This document shows, piece after piece, positions 1-7,809 of a DNA stretch of 64,000 nt. The position numbers were made by a program, and so were the translations under genes. Origin of the DNA: Candidatus Tepidiaquacellales bacterium UBA2330 (GTDB lineage: Bacteria; Bacteroidota; Ignavibacteria; Tepidaquicellales; Tepidaquicellaceae); the NCBI GenBank assembly GCA_002344965.1, contig DDUU01000051.1, positions 1 through 64,000 on the forward strand, in the 5' to 3' direction. The notes below the pieces were generated by a model. The model saw nothing but the letters and a program-made list of their open reading frames with translations, was not told the DNA's origin and did not search any database. Each line of letters begins with the position of its first letter. The stretch's first letter is position 1.

Positions 1-57
1 ACATTTAATTTGATTAAATGCGACGCAGAAACGGAAAAGAAGTTATACCTAGAATAA
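1..57 (+). CDS. possible 3' end of a gene entering from the left edge
   Basis: Frame 1 is open from the first base to a TAA at 55-57, reading 18 residues that end in a charged stretch (KCDAETEKKLYLE). The stretch is less AT-rich than the DNA that follows it, which suits the tail of a coding region. It is far too short to identify, and it could be chance. Confidence 0.3.
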   Translation, partial: TFNLIKCDAETEKKLYLE

Positions 58-195
58 ATATTTTTAAATATTAGAATCGGGTTCCTTTTAAAGTTTTTTA
101 ACAATCCAAAATAGGTATTGATTTTTTTAATCAATCGGTTTAGTTTAGAATAGATCATGTTTGGATTTCTCTGAAATAAATACAGAAATTTAAAT

Positions 196-1998
196 ATGAT
201 ATTAAAAATTTCACCAATGAAACACTTCATTCCTAAAAATATCATCCCGGCTATAGTTTGTTACATCACAATATTAATAACATTAACCGGAACAGGCTTC
301 GAAAAGAAGATAAGCAGCAGATTGGAGCAGGATTTAAAGTTTACACCTTATGAAAAGAAGCAGCTTGTCTGGATCTTTTTTAAAGATAAGGGAGCTGTCT
401 CTGATTTAAATACACAGACTCACAGATATCTAACGGATAGGTCTGTTGAAAGAAGAATTAAAAAACTAAAGAGTTTCAATATTACTGACGATCTTGATTT
501 GCCAGTGAATCAGGAATATATAAAAATGATCTCGGATATGGGAATTGAGATTAAGAGAAAATCTAAGTGGCTGAACGGGGTTTCCTGTTATGCTTCCAAA
601 ATGCAGATTGAATTGATCTCAAGATCAAGTTTTGTAAAAGAAGTTGACATAGTGCAAAGATATATAAAATCTACATCTGTGACACAGGATTTTAGCGGAA
701 ACGCTTCCGGAGAAAATAAAAACTCAAACCCGTCAGCAATATCTGAAATAAATTACGGACCTTCATTTAATCAGTCAAATCTGATAAACATACCTGCGGT
801 TCATGATCTCGGATACACGGGAAGCGGAGTATTGGTGGCGTCTTTTGATTCCGGTTTTGACAATTTAAATCATACATGTTTTGATCTGATCAGAGAAAAA
901 GGTATAAGATCTTATGATTTTGTAAACGGCGATACAATAGTGGCTAATGATACGGGAAGAATGGGCAACGGAGCTCACGGTACGCTTACATTATCTTTAT
1001 TATGCGGATATGATCAGGGCTGGCTTGTTTCACCTGCATTTGATTCTGAAATAATACTCGCAAAAACTGAAAACACTGAAAGCGAAACTCCGCTGGAAGA
1101 AGACAACTGGATAGCGGCAGCTGAATGGGCTGACAGTCTCGGAGCTGATGTAATAACAAGTTCGCTCACATACCTCGAATTTAATTCACCTCATCCTTCA
1201 TATACATGGGAAGATATGGACGGCAGCACTGCGCGTATCACAATAGCTGCTGATATAGCTGTCAGCAAAGGAATAGTTGTAGTAATCTCAGCAGGCAATG
1301 ACGGTTTTAATCCCGATCATAATACTCTCGGTGCTCCGGCTGACGGTAAAAAAGTAATTACCGTAGGCGCTGTAAATCTTGGTAAACTGAGAGCCGGTTT
1401 TTCTTCAGTCGGTCCTACAGCTGACGGTCGGATCAAGCCCGAAGTAATGGCGCTGGGAATCAGCAACTATACTGCTTTCCCCGGAGCAGGTAATGTCGGA
1501 TATCTGAATTCAAGTTCGGGCACGTCGCTTGCATGCCCGATGGTTGCAGGAGTCTGCGCGATTATGCTTTCAGCAAATCCATTGCTTACTCCTGATGATG
1601 TAAAGCAGATACTATTAAGCTCTTCAGAAAGAAACGGACAGCCGGATAATTTAACCGGATGGGGAGTTGTAAACGCTCTTTCCGCAGTTAACGCAGCAAT
1701 AGAGTTTAACAATGCAGTTCCCGGAGATTTTACGCTGGATCAGAATTTCCCGAATCCTTTCAATCCATCCACAACAATTAATATACATCTGAAAAAGGAT
1801 GCCACTCTCTCTGTAATAGTTCATGACATTACCGGAAGACAATCCGCAGTAATAGAGAACAATAAATTTTACAGCGCAGGAAATCATTCTTTAAGATACA
1901 ACCCTGAATTAAACGGCCTGCAGAGCGGTGTATATTTTTATTCGCTGATAGCAAACGGCTTAAAAATTGATACTAAAAAGTTTGTGTATCTAAAATAA
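196..1998 (+). CDS. secreted subtilisin-like (S8) serine protease with type IX sorting domain
   Basis: A 600-residue extracellular protease. An N-terminal hydrophobic segment (about residues 16-34) acts as signal sequence, followed by a propeptide-like region to about 180. The S8 triad is visible: Asp218 in the FDSG motif, His261 in AHGT and Ser444 in GTSLACP, with the oxyanion Asn368 in SAGND. The last 90 residues (from about 511) carry QNFPNPFNPST and end in GVYFYSLIANG, the C-terminal sorting domain used by the type IX system in Ignavibacteria and relatives; it should be removed on export. A second in-frame ATG at 217 could be the real start, since it puts the Lys and His residues just ahead of the hydrophobic core. 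The gene stands alone. Natural substrate unknown. Confidence 0.93.
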   Translation: MILKISPMKHFIPKNIIPAIVCYITILITLTGTGFEKKISSRLEQDLKFTPYEKKQLVWIFFKDKGAVSDLNTQTHRYLTDRSVERRIKKLKSFNITDDLDLPVNQEYIKMISDMGIEIKRKSKWLNGVSCYASKMQIELISRSSFVKEVDIVQRYIKSTSVTQDFSGNASGENKNSNPSAISEINYGPSFNQSNLINIPAVHDLGYTGSGVLVASFDSGFDNLNHTCFDLIREKGIRSYDFVNGDTIVANDTGRMGNGAHGTLTLSLLCGYDQGWLVSPAFDSEIILAKTENTESETPLEEDNWIAAAEWADSLGADVITSSLTYLEFNSPHPSYTWEDMDGSTARITIAADIAVSKGIVVVISAGNDGFNPDHNTLGAPADGKKVITVGAVNLGKLRAGFSSVGPTADGRIKPEVMALGISNYTAFPGAGNVGYLNSSSGTSLACPMVAGVCAIMLSANPLLTPDDVKQILLSSSERNGQPDNLTGWGVVNALSAVNAAIEFNNAVPGDFTLDQNFPNPFNPSTTINIHLKKDATLSVIVHDITGRQSAVIENNKFYSAGNHSLRYNPELNGLQSGVYFYSLIANGLKIDTKKFVYLK

Positions 1999-2257
1999 TA
2001 CAGTTAACTTTTCGTTATAGATTTTTCATTGAGCTGAATAAGAATTAGTTTATTAAGTTTTTATCTTTAACTGTAAAAGATTTTTTATAATATATTCAGA
2101 TTAAATCAGATTCAGCTATTCAACGATTCAGACTTCTTACCTGCAGTAATAAATTCTTTTTAAAAATCTTATTCAACTTTTTTATTAAATAAATTAGAAT
2201 TATTTTAATCCCTGTTAAAAATTCTGAGATAAATTTTAAAAGTTTAATTTATATAAT

Positions 2258-3121
2258 ATGCCAATAATAAAATCCGGACTGATACAAATGAGTCTTCCGA
2301 AAACCGAAGGCGAAGGTACAATAGAAGAGATTAAGGAAGCAATGGTTCAGAAGCACATTCCTTATATTGAAGATGCAGGTAAGCAAGGCGTTCAGATCTT
2401 ATGTCTTCAGGAAATTTTCAATACGCCGTATTTTTGTCCCGGACAAGACAGACAGTGGTATGAATCCGCAGAATCTGTTCCGGGTCCGACAGTAGAAAGA
2501 ATGCAGGAATATGCAAAGAAGTATAATATGGTTATCATAGTTCCGATTTATGAAAAGGAACAGGCCGGTGTTTTGTATAACACTGCAGCGATGATTGATG
2601 CAGACGGAAAGTATCTCGGTAAATACAGGAAAAATCATATTCCGCATACTTCAGGATTTTGGGAGAAATTTTTCTTCAAACCGGGAAATCTCGGATATCC
2701 CGTATTTCAGACAAAGTATTGTAAAGTGGGAGTATATATTTGCTATGACAGACATTTTCCTGAAGGCGCAAGAATTTTCGGACTTAACGGCGCTGAAATA
2801 GTTTATAATCCTTCAGCAACAGTAGCAGGGCTTTCACAATACTTATGGAAACTTGAACAGCCGGCGCATGCAGCAGCCAACGGGTATTTTATGGGATGCA
2901 TAAACAGAGTCGGTACGGAGAAACCGTGGAATCTCGGTAAATTTTACGGGACGTCATACTTCACTGATCCTCGCGGCCAGATTTTTGCGCAAGCTTCAGA
3001 AGACAATGATGAATTATTAGTTGCAGAGTTTGATCTGGCAATGATACATGAAGTCAGATCCACATGGCAGTTTTTCAGAGACAGAAGACCGGAGACTTAC
3101 GGAAAGATCACAGAGCCTTAA
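2258..3121 (+). CDS. nitrilase-family amidohydrolase, probable beta-ureidopropionase (N-carbamoyl-beta-alanine amidohydrolase)
   Basis: A 287-residue carbon-nitrogen hydrolase with the family's Glu-Lys-Cys triad: Glu52 in LQEIF, Lys125 in YRKNHIP and Cys162 in YICYDRHFPE. The length and the motif around the cysteine fit enzymes that hydrolyse N-carbamoyl-beta-alanine, the last step of reductive uracil/thymine degradation. Context supports that: the next two genes on the same strand encode both subunits of dihydropyrimidine dehydrogenase. The start at 2258 gives a standard N-terminus (MPIIKSGLIQM). N-carbamoylputrescine amidase is a close relative and cannot be excluded from sequence alone, but the neighbours favour pyrimidine catabolism. 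Confidence 0.88.
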   Translation: MPIIKSGLIQMSLPKTEGEGTIEEIKEAMVQKHIPYIEDAGKQGVQILCLQEIFNTPYFCPGQDRQWYESAESVPGPTVERMQEYAKKYNMVIIVPIYEKEQAGVLYNTAAMIDADGKYLGKYRKNHIPHTSGFWEKFFFKPGNLGYPVFQTKYCKVGVYICYDRHFPEGARIFGLNGAEIVYNPSATVAGLSQYLWKLEQPAHAAANGYFMGCINRVGTEKPWNLGKFYGTSYFTDPRGQIFAQASEDNDELLVAEFDLAMIHEVRSTWQFFRDRRPETYGKITEP

Positions 3122-3205
3122 TTTTCATTTGATACATGTATTTTTAAATTTGTACTAATGCTTTCACAAATTGTAACATAGAGATAAATTAAGTTTAAAA
3201 TTTAA

Positions 3206-4528
3206 ATGCCGGAATATAAAAAGCCGAACAGCAAAGAGGAATTTGAAAAAAACTTCTCTCAGATAAAACCTCTGATGAAAGAAACTCAGGCGTATTATGA
3301 AAGCTCGAGATGCCTGTTTTGTTACGATGCACCCTGTGTATCGGCCTGCCCTACCGGAATTGATATTCCGCTTTTTATAAGACAGATAAACACAGGAAAT
3401 GTAACCGGAGCTGCAAAGACAATTTATGATTCAAATTATCTCGGCAATGCATGCGGGAAAGTATGCCCAACTGAAGTATTATGCGAAGGCGCATGCGTCT
3501 ATAATCTTCAGGAAGTAAAACCAATTGAGATCGGAAGACTTCAGAATTTTGCCACGTCAAATTCCATTCGGAATAACATAAGATATTTTGAACCGGGACT
3601 GCCCATCAATAAAAAAGTTGCTGTAATAGGCGCGGGTCCGGCAGGAATTTCATGCGCATGCGAACTCAGGAGATCCGGAATTGAAGTTGATATATTTGAA
3701 GCAAAGGACAAGCCGTCCGGTCTCGCTCTTTATGGTGTAGCTCCATATAAGATTACAAATGAAGAAGCGCTTGAAGAAGTAAATTATTTACAGGAGCAGC
3801 TGGGATTTAATATAATTTATAATACTTATATTTCTTCAAAAGAAGATTTCCGGAAACTTGAGGAAAATTATGATGCAGTGTTTTTAGGAATCGGACTTGG
3901 TAAAACAAACCCTGTAAACATTAAAGGTGAAAATCTAAAGAACTGTTATGGTGCTGTAGAATTCATATCAGAATTACGAATGAATCATCACCTGACAGAA
4001 ACCGGAGATACAGTAATAGTATTAGGCGGCGGAAATACAGCCATGGACGCTGCATCGGAGTCGGCAAAACTCGGAGCAGGAAAAGTCATACTTGCTTACA
4101 GAAGAGGCAGGAATGAAATGGGAGCTTACGATTTTGAGTTTGAACTTGCTAAGAATGCAGGAGTGGAAGGTCTCTTCAATGTTTCTCCTGTTGAAATTAC
4201 AGGTATTGATAAAGTAACAGGGGTAAAATTCATACGAACACAAACAAATAACGGCAAGTTAGAAATGCTGAAAGGAACTGAATTTATTATCGGGTGTGAT
4301 ATGGTAATAAAAGCTACAGGTCAGCTCAAGCAGTCTGAGGTTATGACAAATATTCCGGGGCTTGAAACTGATGACAAAGGAAGGATAAAAGTTAATGAGA
4401 AAACATACCAGACGGCGAATCCGAAATATTTCTCAGCAGGGGATGTGATCAGCGGAGGACAGGAAGTTGTGAATGCAGTAGCGGAAGCAAAAGCGGCGGC
4501 GGCGGGAATAGTCTGGTTTTTGTCGTGA
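3206..4528 (+). CDS. preT: NAD-dependent dihydropyrimidine dehydrogenase, flavoprotein subunit PreT
   Basis: A 440-residue flavin and iron-sulfur protein that passes electrons between NAD(H) and PreA. The N-terminal alpha-helical cluster domain carries eight cysteines (36, 39, 44, 48, 83, 87, 93, 97) in the spacing of the DPD/glutamate synthase small-subunit family. A FAD-binding GAGPAG follows at 142-147, an NAD-binding GGGNTAMD near 274, and a C-terminal FAD-contacting SAGD motif near the end. It sits 84 bases after the amidohydrolase and 135 bases before preA, and the latter gap holds a pair of palindromes. GltD-like subunits share this fold, but the adjacent preA settles the assignment. 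Confidence 0.93.
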   Translation: MPEYKKPNSKEEFEKNFSQIKPLMKETQAYYESSRCLFCYDAPCVSACPTGIDIPLFIRQINTGNVTGAAKTIYDSNYLGNACGKVCPTEVLCEGACVYNLQEVKPIEIGRLQNFATSNSIRNNIRYFEPGLPINKKVAVIGAGPAGISCACELRRSGIEVDIFEAKDKPSGLALYGVAPYKITNEEALEEVNYLQEQLGFNIIYNTYISSKEDFRKLEENYDAVFLGIGLGKTNPVNIKGENLKNCYGAVEFISELRMNHHLTETGDTVIVLGGGNTAMDAASESAKLGAGKVILAYRRGRNEMGAYDFEFELAKNAGVEGLFNVSPVEITGIDKVTGVKFIRTQTNNGKLEMLKGTEFIIGCDMVIKATGQLKQSEVMTNIPGLETDDKGRIKVNEKTYQTANPKYFSAGDVISGGQEVVNAVAEAKAAAAGIVWFLS

Positions 4529-4533
4529 GGGCT

Positions 4534-4635
4534 AAACCTGTCAGGTTTTTTAGAATATAATAGTCCATAGTACTAAAAAAATTTTCTGTAGATTTTAAAA
4601 TACATTTTTTAAAGAAACAAAACCTGACAGGTTTT
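4534..4635. repeat. pair of AAACCTGWCAGGTTT palindromes flanking an AT-rich spacer
   Basis: Two near-identical palindromes lie in the preT-preA gap: one at 4534-4548 (central T) and one at 4619-4635 (central A, 17 bases). Each can form a hairpin alone; because each is its own reverse complement, they can also pair with each other across the 70-base spacer. The element lies entirely between the preT stop and the preA start. It could be a dispersed palindromic repeat, a transcript-stabilising hairpin or an operator; the sequence alone does not decide. Confidence 0.7.
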
Positions 4636-4663
4636 GCTGTCAGAAACCAAAACTTTTTAACAT

Positions 4664-5989
4664 ATGCCGGATCTTAAAATAAATTTCGCAGGTATTAAAG
4701 CGCCAAACCCGTTCTGGCTCGCTTCCGCTCCCCCAACTAACTCTGGTTACCAGATCATGAAAGCTTTCGATCTCGGATGGGGAGGCGCTGTTTGGAAAAC
4801 TCTCGGTGTGCCGGTCATCAATGTCTCCAGCAGATACGGCTCTGTTAATTACAGGGACAGCAGAATGATCGGTTTCAATAATATCGAACTCATTACCGAC
4901 AGACCTCTTAAAGATAATCTGCGCGAAATCGAAGAAGTGAAAAAATATTTTCCGGATCATGCAGTCATCGCTTCACTTATGGTCGAATCAAAAAGCGAAT
5001 GGCATCAGATAGTAAAAGATGTCGAAAATGCAGGCGTTGACGGAATCGAACTTAACTTCGGCTGCCCCCACGGAATGTGTGAAAGAGGTATGGGATCCGC
5101 TGTCGGGCAGGAACCGGAAGTTCTGAAAATGATTGTCTCCTGGGTTAAGGAAGTTGCTAAGACTCCGGTAATTGTAAAACTTACTCCAAACATTACTGAC
5201 ATCACTGAACCGGGAATTGCAGCCAGGCAGGGAGGCGGAGACGCTGTCTCTCTTATAAATACTATTCAGAGTATTGTTGGTATTGATATCGACAACTTTG
5301 TCCCCTATCCTGTCGTTGACGGGAAAAGCACTAACGGCGGTTACTGCGGACCGGCTGTAAAACCAATAGCTCTTAATATGGTGAAAAACTGTTCGCTGGA
5401 ATCCGGAATTGGTATTCCTATTTCCGGGATCGGCGGAATTGAAAACTGGAGAGATGCCGTGGAATTTATTTTACTCGGCGCTTCATCCGTTCAGGTTTGC
5501 ACAGCTGTTATGCATTATGGTTTCGGAATTATCCGGGAAATTATCCCGGGCTTCGAATCATATATGAAAGAAAAAAACTTCAATACCGTTAATGACATGG
5601 TTGGTAAGGCGATCCCGAATGTTAAGAACTGGGAAAATCTTAATCTGAATTATAAGATCATCGCTGAGATCAACAAAGATAAATGCATAGGATGTCAGCT
5701 TTGTTATATTGCTTGTGAAGACGGAGCGCATCAGGCAATCGGATTATCTAAAAATGGCTCAAGAGTTCCTTACATTATTGATGAAAACTGTGTCGGATGC
5801 AACCTTTGTTCACTCGTGTGTCCTGTTGAAAACTGTATTTCAATGATAAGAACTGATAACGGCAAATTTACAGAAACCTGGAAAGAAAGAACTGACAGCG
5901 GAAATATTCCTGTTACTTTTGATGATCCGCTTGCAGGAGGATTAAATCACTTCGTTCCTGATCCTTTGACGGCTTTGAAAAAACCTTAA
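4664..5989 (+). CDS. preA: NAD-dependent dihydropyrimidine dehydrogenase, catalytic subunit PreA
   Basis: A 441-residue protein with an FMN-binding dihydroorotate dehydrogenase-type barrel (about residues 1-320) and two C-terminal 4Fe-4S motifs: Cys341, 344, 347, 351 and Cys376, 379, 382, 386. It reduces uracil and thymine, or oxidises the dihydro forms, with electrons delivered through PreT. The active-site loop reads FGCPHGMCERGMGSAVGQ (132-149). In mammalian DPD the corresponding loop contains a catalytic cysteine in GLACGQ; here that position is Val147. No dihydropyrimidinase gene lies nearby, so the pathway's middle step must be encoded elsewhere. Confidence 0.93.
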   Translation: MPDLKINFAGIKAPNPFWLASAPPTNSGYQIMKAFDLGWGGAVWKTLGVPVINVSSRYGSVNYRDSRMIGFNNIELITDRPLKDNLREIEEVKKYFPDHAVIASLMVESKSEWHQIVKDVENAGVDGIELNFGCPHGMCERGMGSAVGQEPEVLKMIVSWVKEVAKTPVIVKLTPNITDITEPGIAARQGGGDAVSLINTIQSIVGIDIDNFVPYPVVDGKSTNGGYCGPAVKPIALNMVKNCSLESGIGIPISGIGGIENWRDAVEFILLGASSVQVCTAVMHYGFGIIREIIPGFESYMKEKNFNTVNDMVGKAIPNVKNWENLNLNYKIIAEINKDKCIGCQLCYIACEDGAHQAIGLSKNGSRVPYIIDENCVGCNLCSLVCPVENCISMIRTDNGKFTETWKERTDSGNIPVTFDDPLAGGLNHFVPDPLTALKKP

Positions 5990-6198
5990 AATCATTTATT
6001 GTGAGTTGGCTTTTTAAAATTTAGTTTTATAATATGATGGTTTTCTGATTTTAAATTATCTGTGTTATTAAAATTACTTTGAAAATATTTTTTATTCTGA
6101 GTATTATTAAAAAAACAAATTTCTCTTATAATACCTTTTTACCTGTCTTCGCTTAACTGATCCGTTTATAATTTTTGGTAATAATAAATTTTTAAGAA

Positions 6199-7059
6199 TT
6201 GAGCTTATCATTTAATGATTTAAAAAATAGATTTGGTAAAATTAAACTTGTAGTTTCGGATATTGACGGAACTATTGTTTCAAGTAAAAATGAAGTTGGC
6301 GACCTCACAAAACAGTTAGTCAGAAAATTAAAAAATAAAAATATACTGCTTTCTTTTGCTTCCCAAAGAGTTCACTCTTCCATTGTTCCGATTGCCGAAG
6401 AGCTCGATGTAACTATTCCGTTCATTTCGCTTAACGGCTCGCTTATTCAGGATAAAGATAACAAAATTTTACTGAACAGATCTGTCATTGACAGAAAATA
6501 TGTGGAAAAAGCTTTACGCCTCGCCGAAAAATATTATCTTAAAATCGCTTTATGTTATAATGACAGAATTGTTTACACTGAGGATAATTCCGTAGTTAAG
6601 GATTTTATGACAAGATTCGGAACCACGTATTCTCTTGTCGATTCTTATGATGATTATCTGGATAATGTACTTGAAATAATTATGACGGGAAATGACAGGA
6701 ATAATATGCGTGAAGTTCAGAGAAAAATGCGGCTTCCTTTTGGTATGTATCTTAAAGTAAAATATTTCAGATCACAATCTTTTCAGGGTGTTTATAATAT
6801 TGAAATTACACGCAAAGGTATCAGCAAAAATACCGGACTGAAAATTCTTTCTAAATATCTCAAAATTAAAAAAGAAGAGGTGATGGTTTTTGGCGACTGG
6901 TATAATGATAAAGATCTGTTTGAATTCGGCGGAACAAACATTGCACTGGATAATGCTGTTGATGAACTCAAAGACATGGCTGATTACATTACGGATAAAT
7001 CCAATGAAGATGACGGCATCGGACATTTTCTTCAGAAATTTTATGACAATTTGAAGTAA
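6199..7059 (+). CDS. HAD-superfamily Cof-type phosphatase
   Basis: A 286-residue hydrolase of the haloacid dehalogenase superfamily with a C2B (Cof-type) cap. Motif I is SDIDGT with nucleophile Asp21 and acid Asp23. Motif II is the SFASQR segment, and motif IV is GDWYND (Asp233, Asp237), which binds the catalytic Mg. The large insert between motifs II and III matches the Cof cap. Such enzymes dephosphorylate sugar phosphates, flavin mononucleotide or similar small molecules; the substrate cannot be told. Translation starts at TTG (6199) with no visible ribosome-binding site. The stop is five bases before the next TTG start, so the two genes are probably co-transcribed. Confidence 0.87.
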   Translation: MSLSFNDLKNRFGKIKLVVSDIDGTIVSSKNEVGDLTKQLVRKLKNKNILLSFASQRVHSSIVPIAEELDVTIPFISLNGSLIQDKDNKILLNRSVIDRKYVEKALRLAEKYYLKIALCYNDRIVYTEDNSVVKDFMTRFGTTYSLVDSYDDYLDNVLEIIMTGNDRNNMREVQRKMRLPFGMYLKVKYFRSQSFQGVYNIEITRKGISKNTGLKILSKYLKIKKEEVMVFGDWYNDKDLFEFGGTNIALDNAVDELKDMADYITDKSNEDDGIGHFLQKFYDNLK

Positions 7060-7063
7060 ACTG

Positions 7064-7798
7064 TTGAAGAATACGGGTTATGATAATGTAGCTGCTTTCT
7101 ATGATGAAGTTCTTGGAAGTTCCAATGAAAAAATTAAATTTGTCAGCGAAAAAATCGCCGAATATAACAGCTCTGCAATATCCGTTTTTGAATTAGGTTG
7201 CGGTACAGGAAGCAATCTCCTTTTTTTGTCAGGAGATTATAAGATTTCAGGCGTTGATATAAATGAAAACATGCTGAATATTGCCAGAAATAAAATCGGC
7301 GGATCCCGGTTGTTTATAGGCGATATTAGAGAAGTCATTCTTAAAGAAAAAACCGATGTTGTGTTTTGTGTTTACGATACTATTAACCATCTTCTGCTTT
7401 TTAATGACTGGAAGAAAGTCTTTAGAAATGCTTTCAATTCTCTGAATGATAATGGTCTTTTTATTTTTGATTTTAACACCCTGTATAAATTATTTTTAAT
7501 TTCCGGGATATCTCCTGTTGTTAACAATTTCGGAAATAGTTATTTGATTGCAGATGTGAAAAAGATTTCGCTCAATGTTTTCAACTGGAATCTGAAAGTT
7601 TTTGAACATATTGAGTCTGATGATTTTAGGCTTCACGAAACCAATATTAAAGAAGCTTCTTTTGAAATCAATAAAATCTTTAAAGCCCTCAGGAAATATT
7701 TCCGGATACTTGAAACTGCTGATGAATATGGAAATAGGGTAAATAAAAGATCTGAACGTGTTTTTGTGATCTGCAGGAAACTCAATAAAAAAATTTAA
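7064..7798 (+). CDS. class I SAM-dependent methyltransferase
   Basis: A 244-residue protein with the Rossmann-type SAM-binding motif ELGCGTGSN at about residues 43-51, an acidic ribose-binding loop (GVDINENM) and a motif IV-like segment (DVVFCVYDTINHL). The C-terminal third is variable and probably forms the substrate site. It starts at TTG (7064), with reading into Lys-Asn-Thr-Gly-Tyr. It is sandwiched between the HAD phosphatase and the FTCD gene with only a few bases on either side, suggesting one transcript, but the neighbours do not reveal its substrate. Confidence 0.85.
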   Translation: MKNTGYDNVAAFYDEVLGSSNEKIKFVSEKIAEYNSSAISVFELGCGTGSNLLFLSGDYKISGVDINENMLNIARNKIGGSRLFIGDIREVILKEKTDVVFCVYDTINHLLLFNDWKKVFRNAFNSLNDNGLFIFDFNTLYKLFLISGISPVVNNFGNSYLIADVKKISLNVFNWNLKVFEHIESDDFRLHETNIKEASFEINKIFKALRKYFRILETADEYGNRVNKRSERVFVICRKLNKKI

Positions 7799-7809
7799 AC
7801 TTTTTGGTA

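Noticed and set aside
3128..3152. TTTG followed by TAAATTTG resembling a Bacteroidetes -33/-7 promoter upstream of preT
   Set aside because: The TAAATTTG matches the -7 consensus, but the spacing to the upstream TTTG is only 13 bases, shorter than the usual 19-21, and such AT-rich words occur by chance here.
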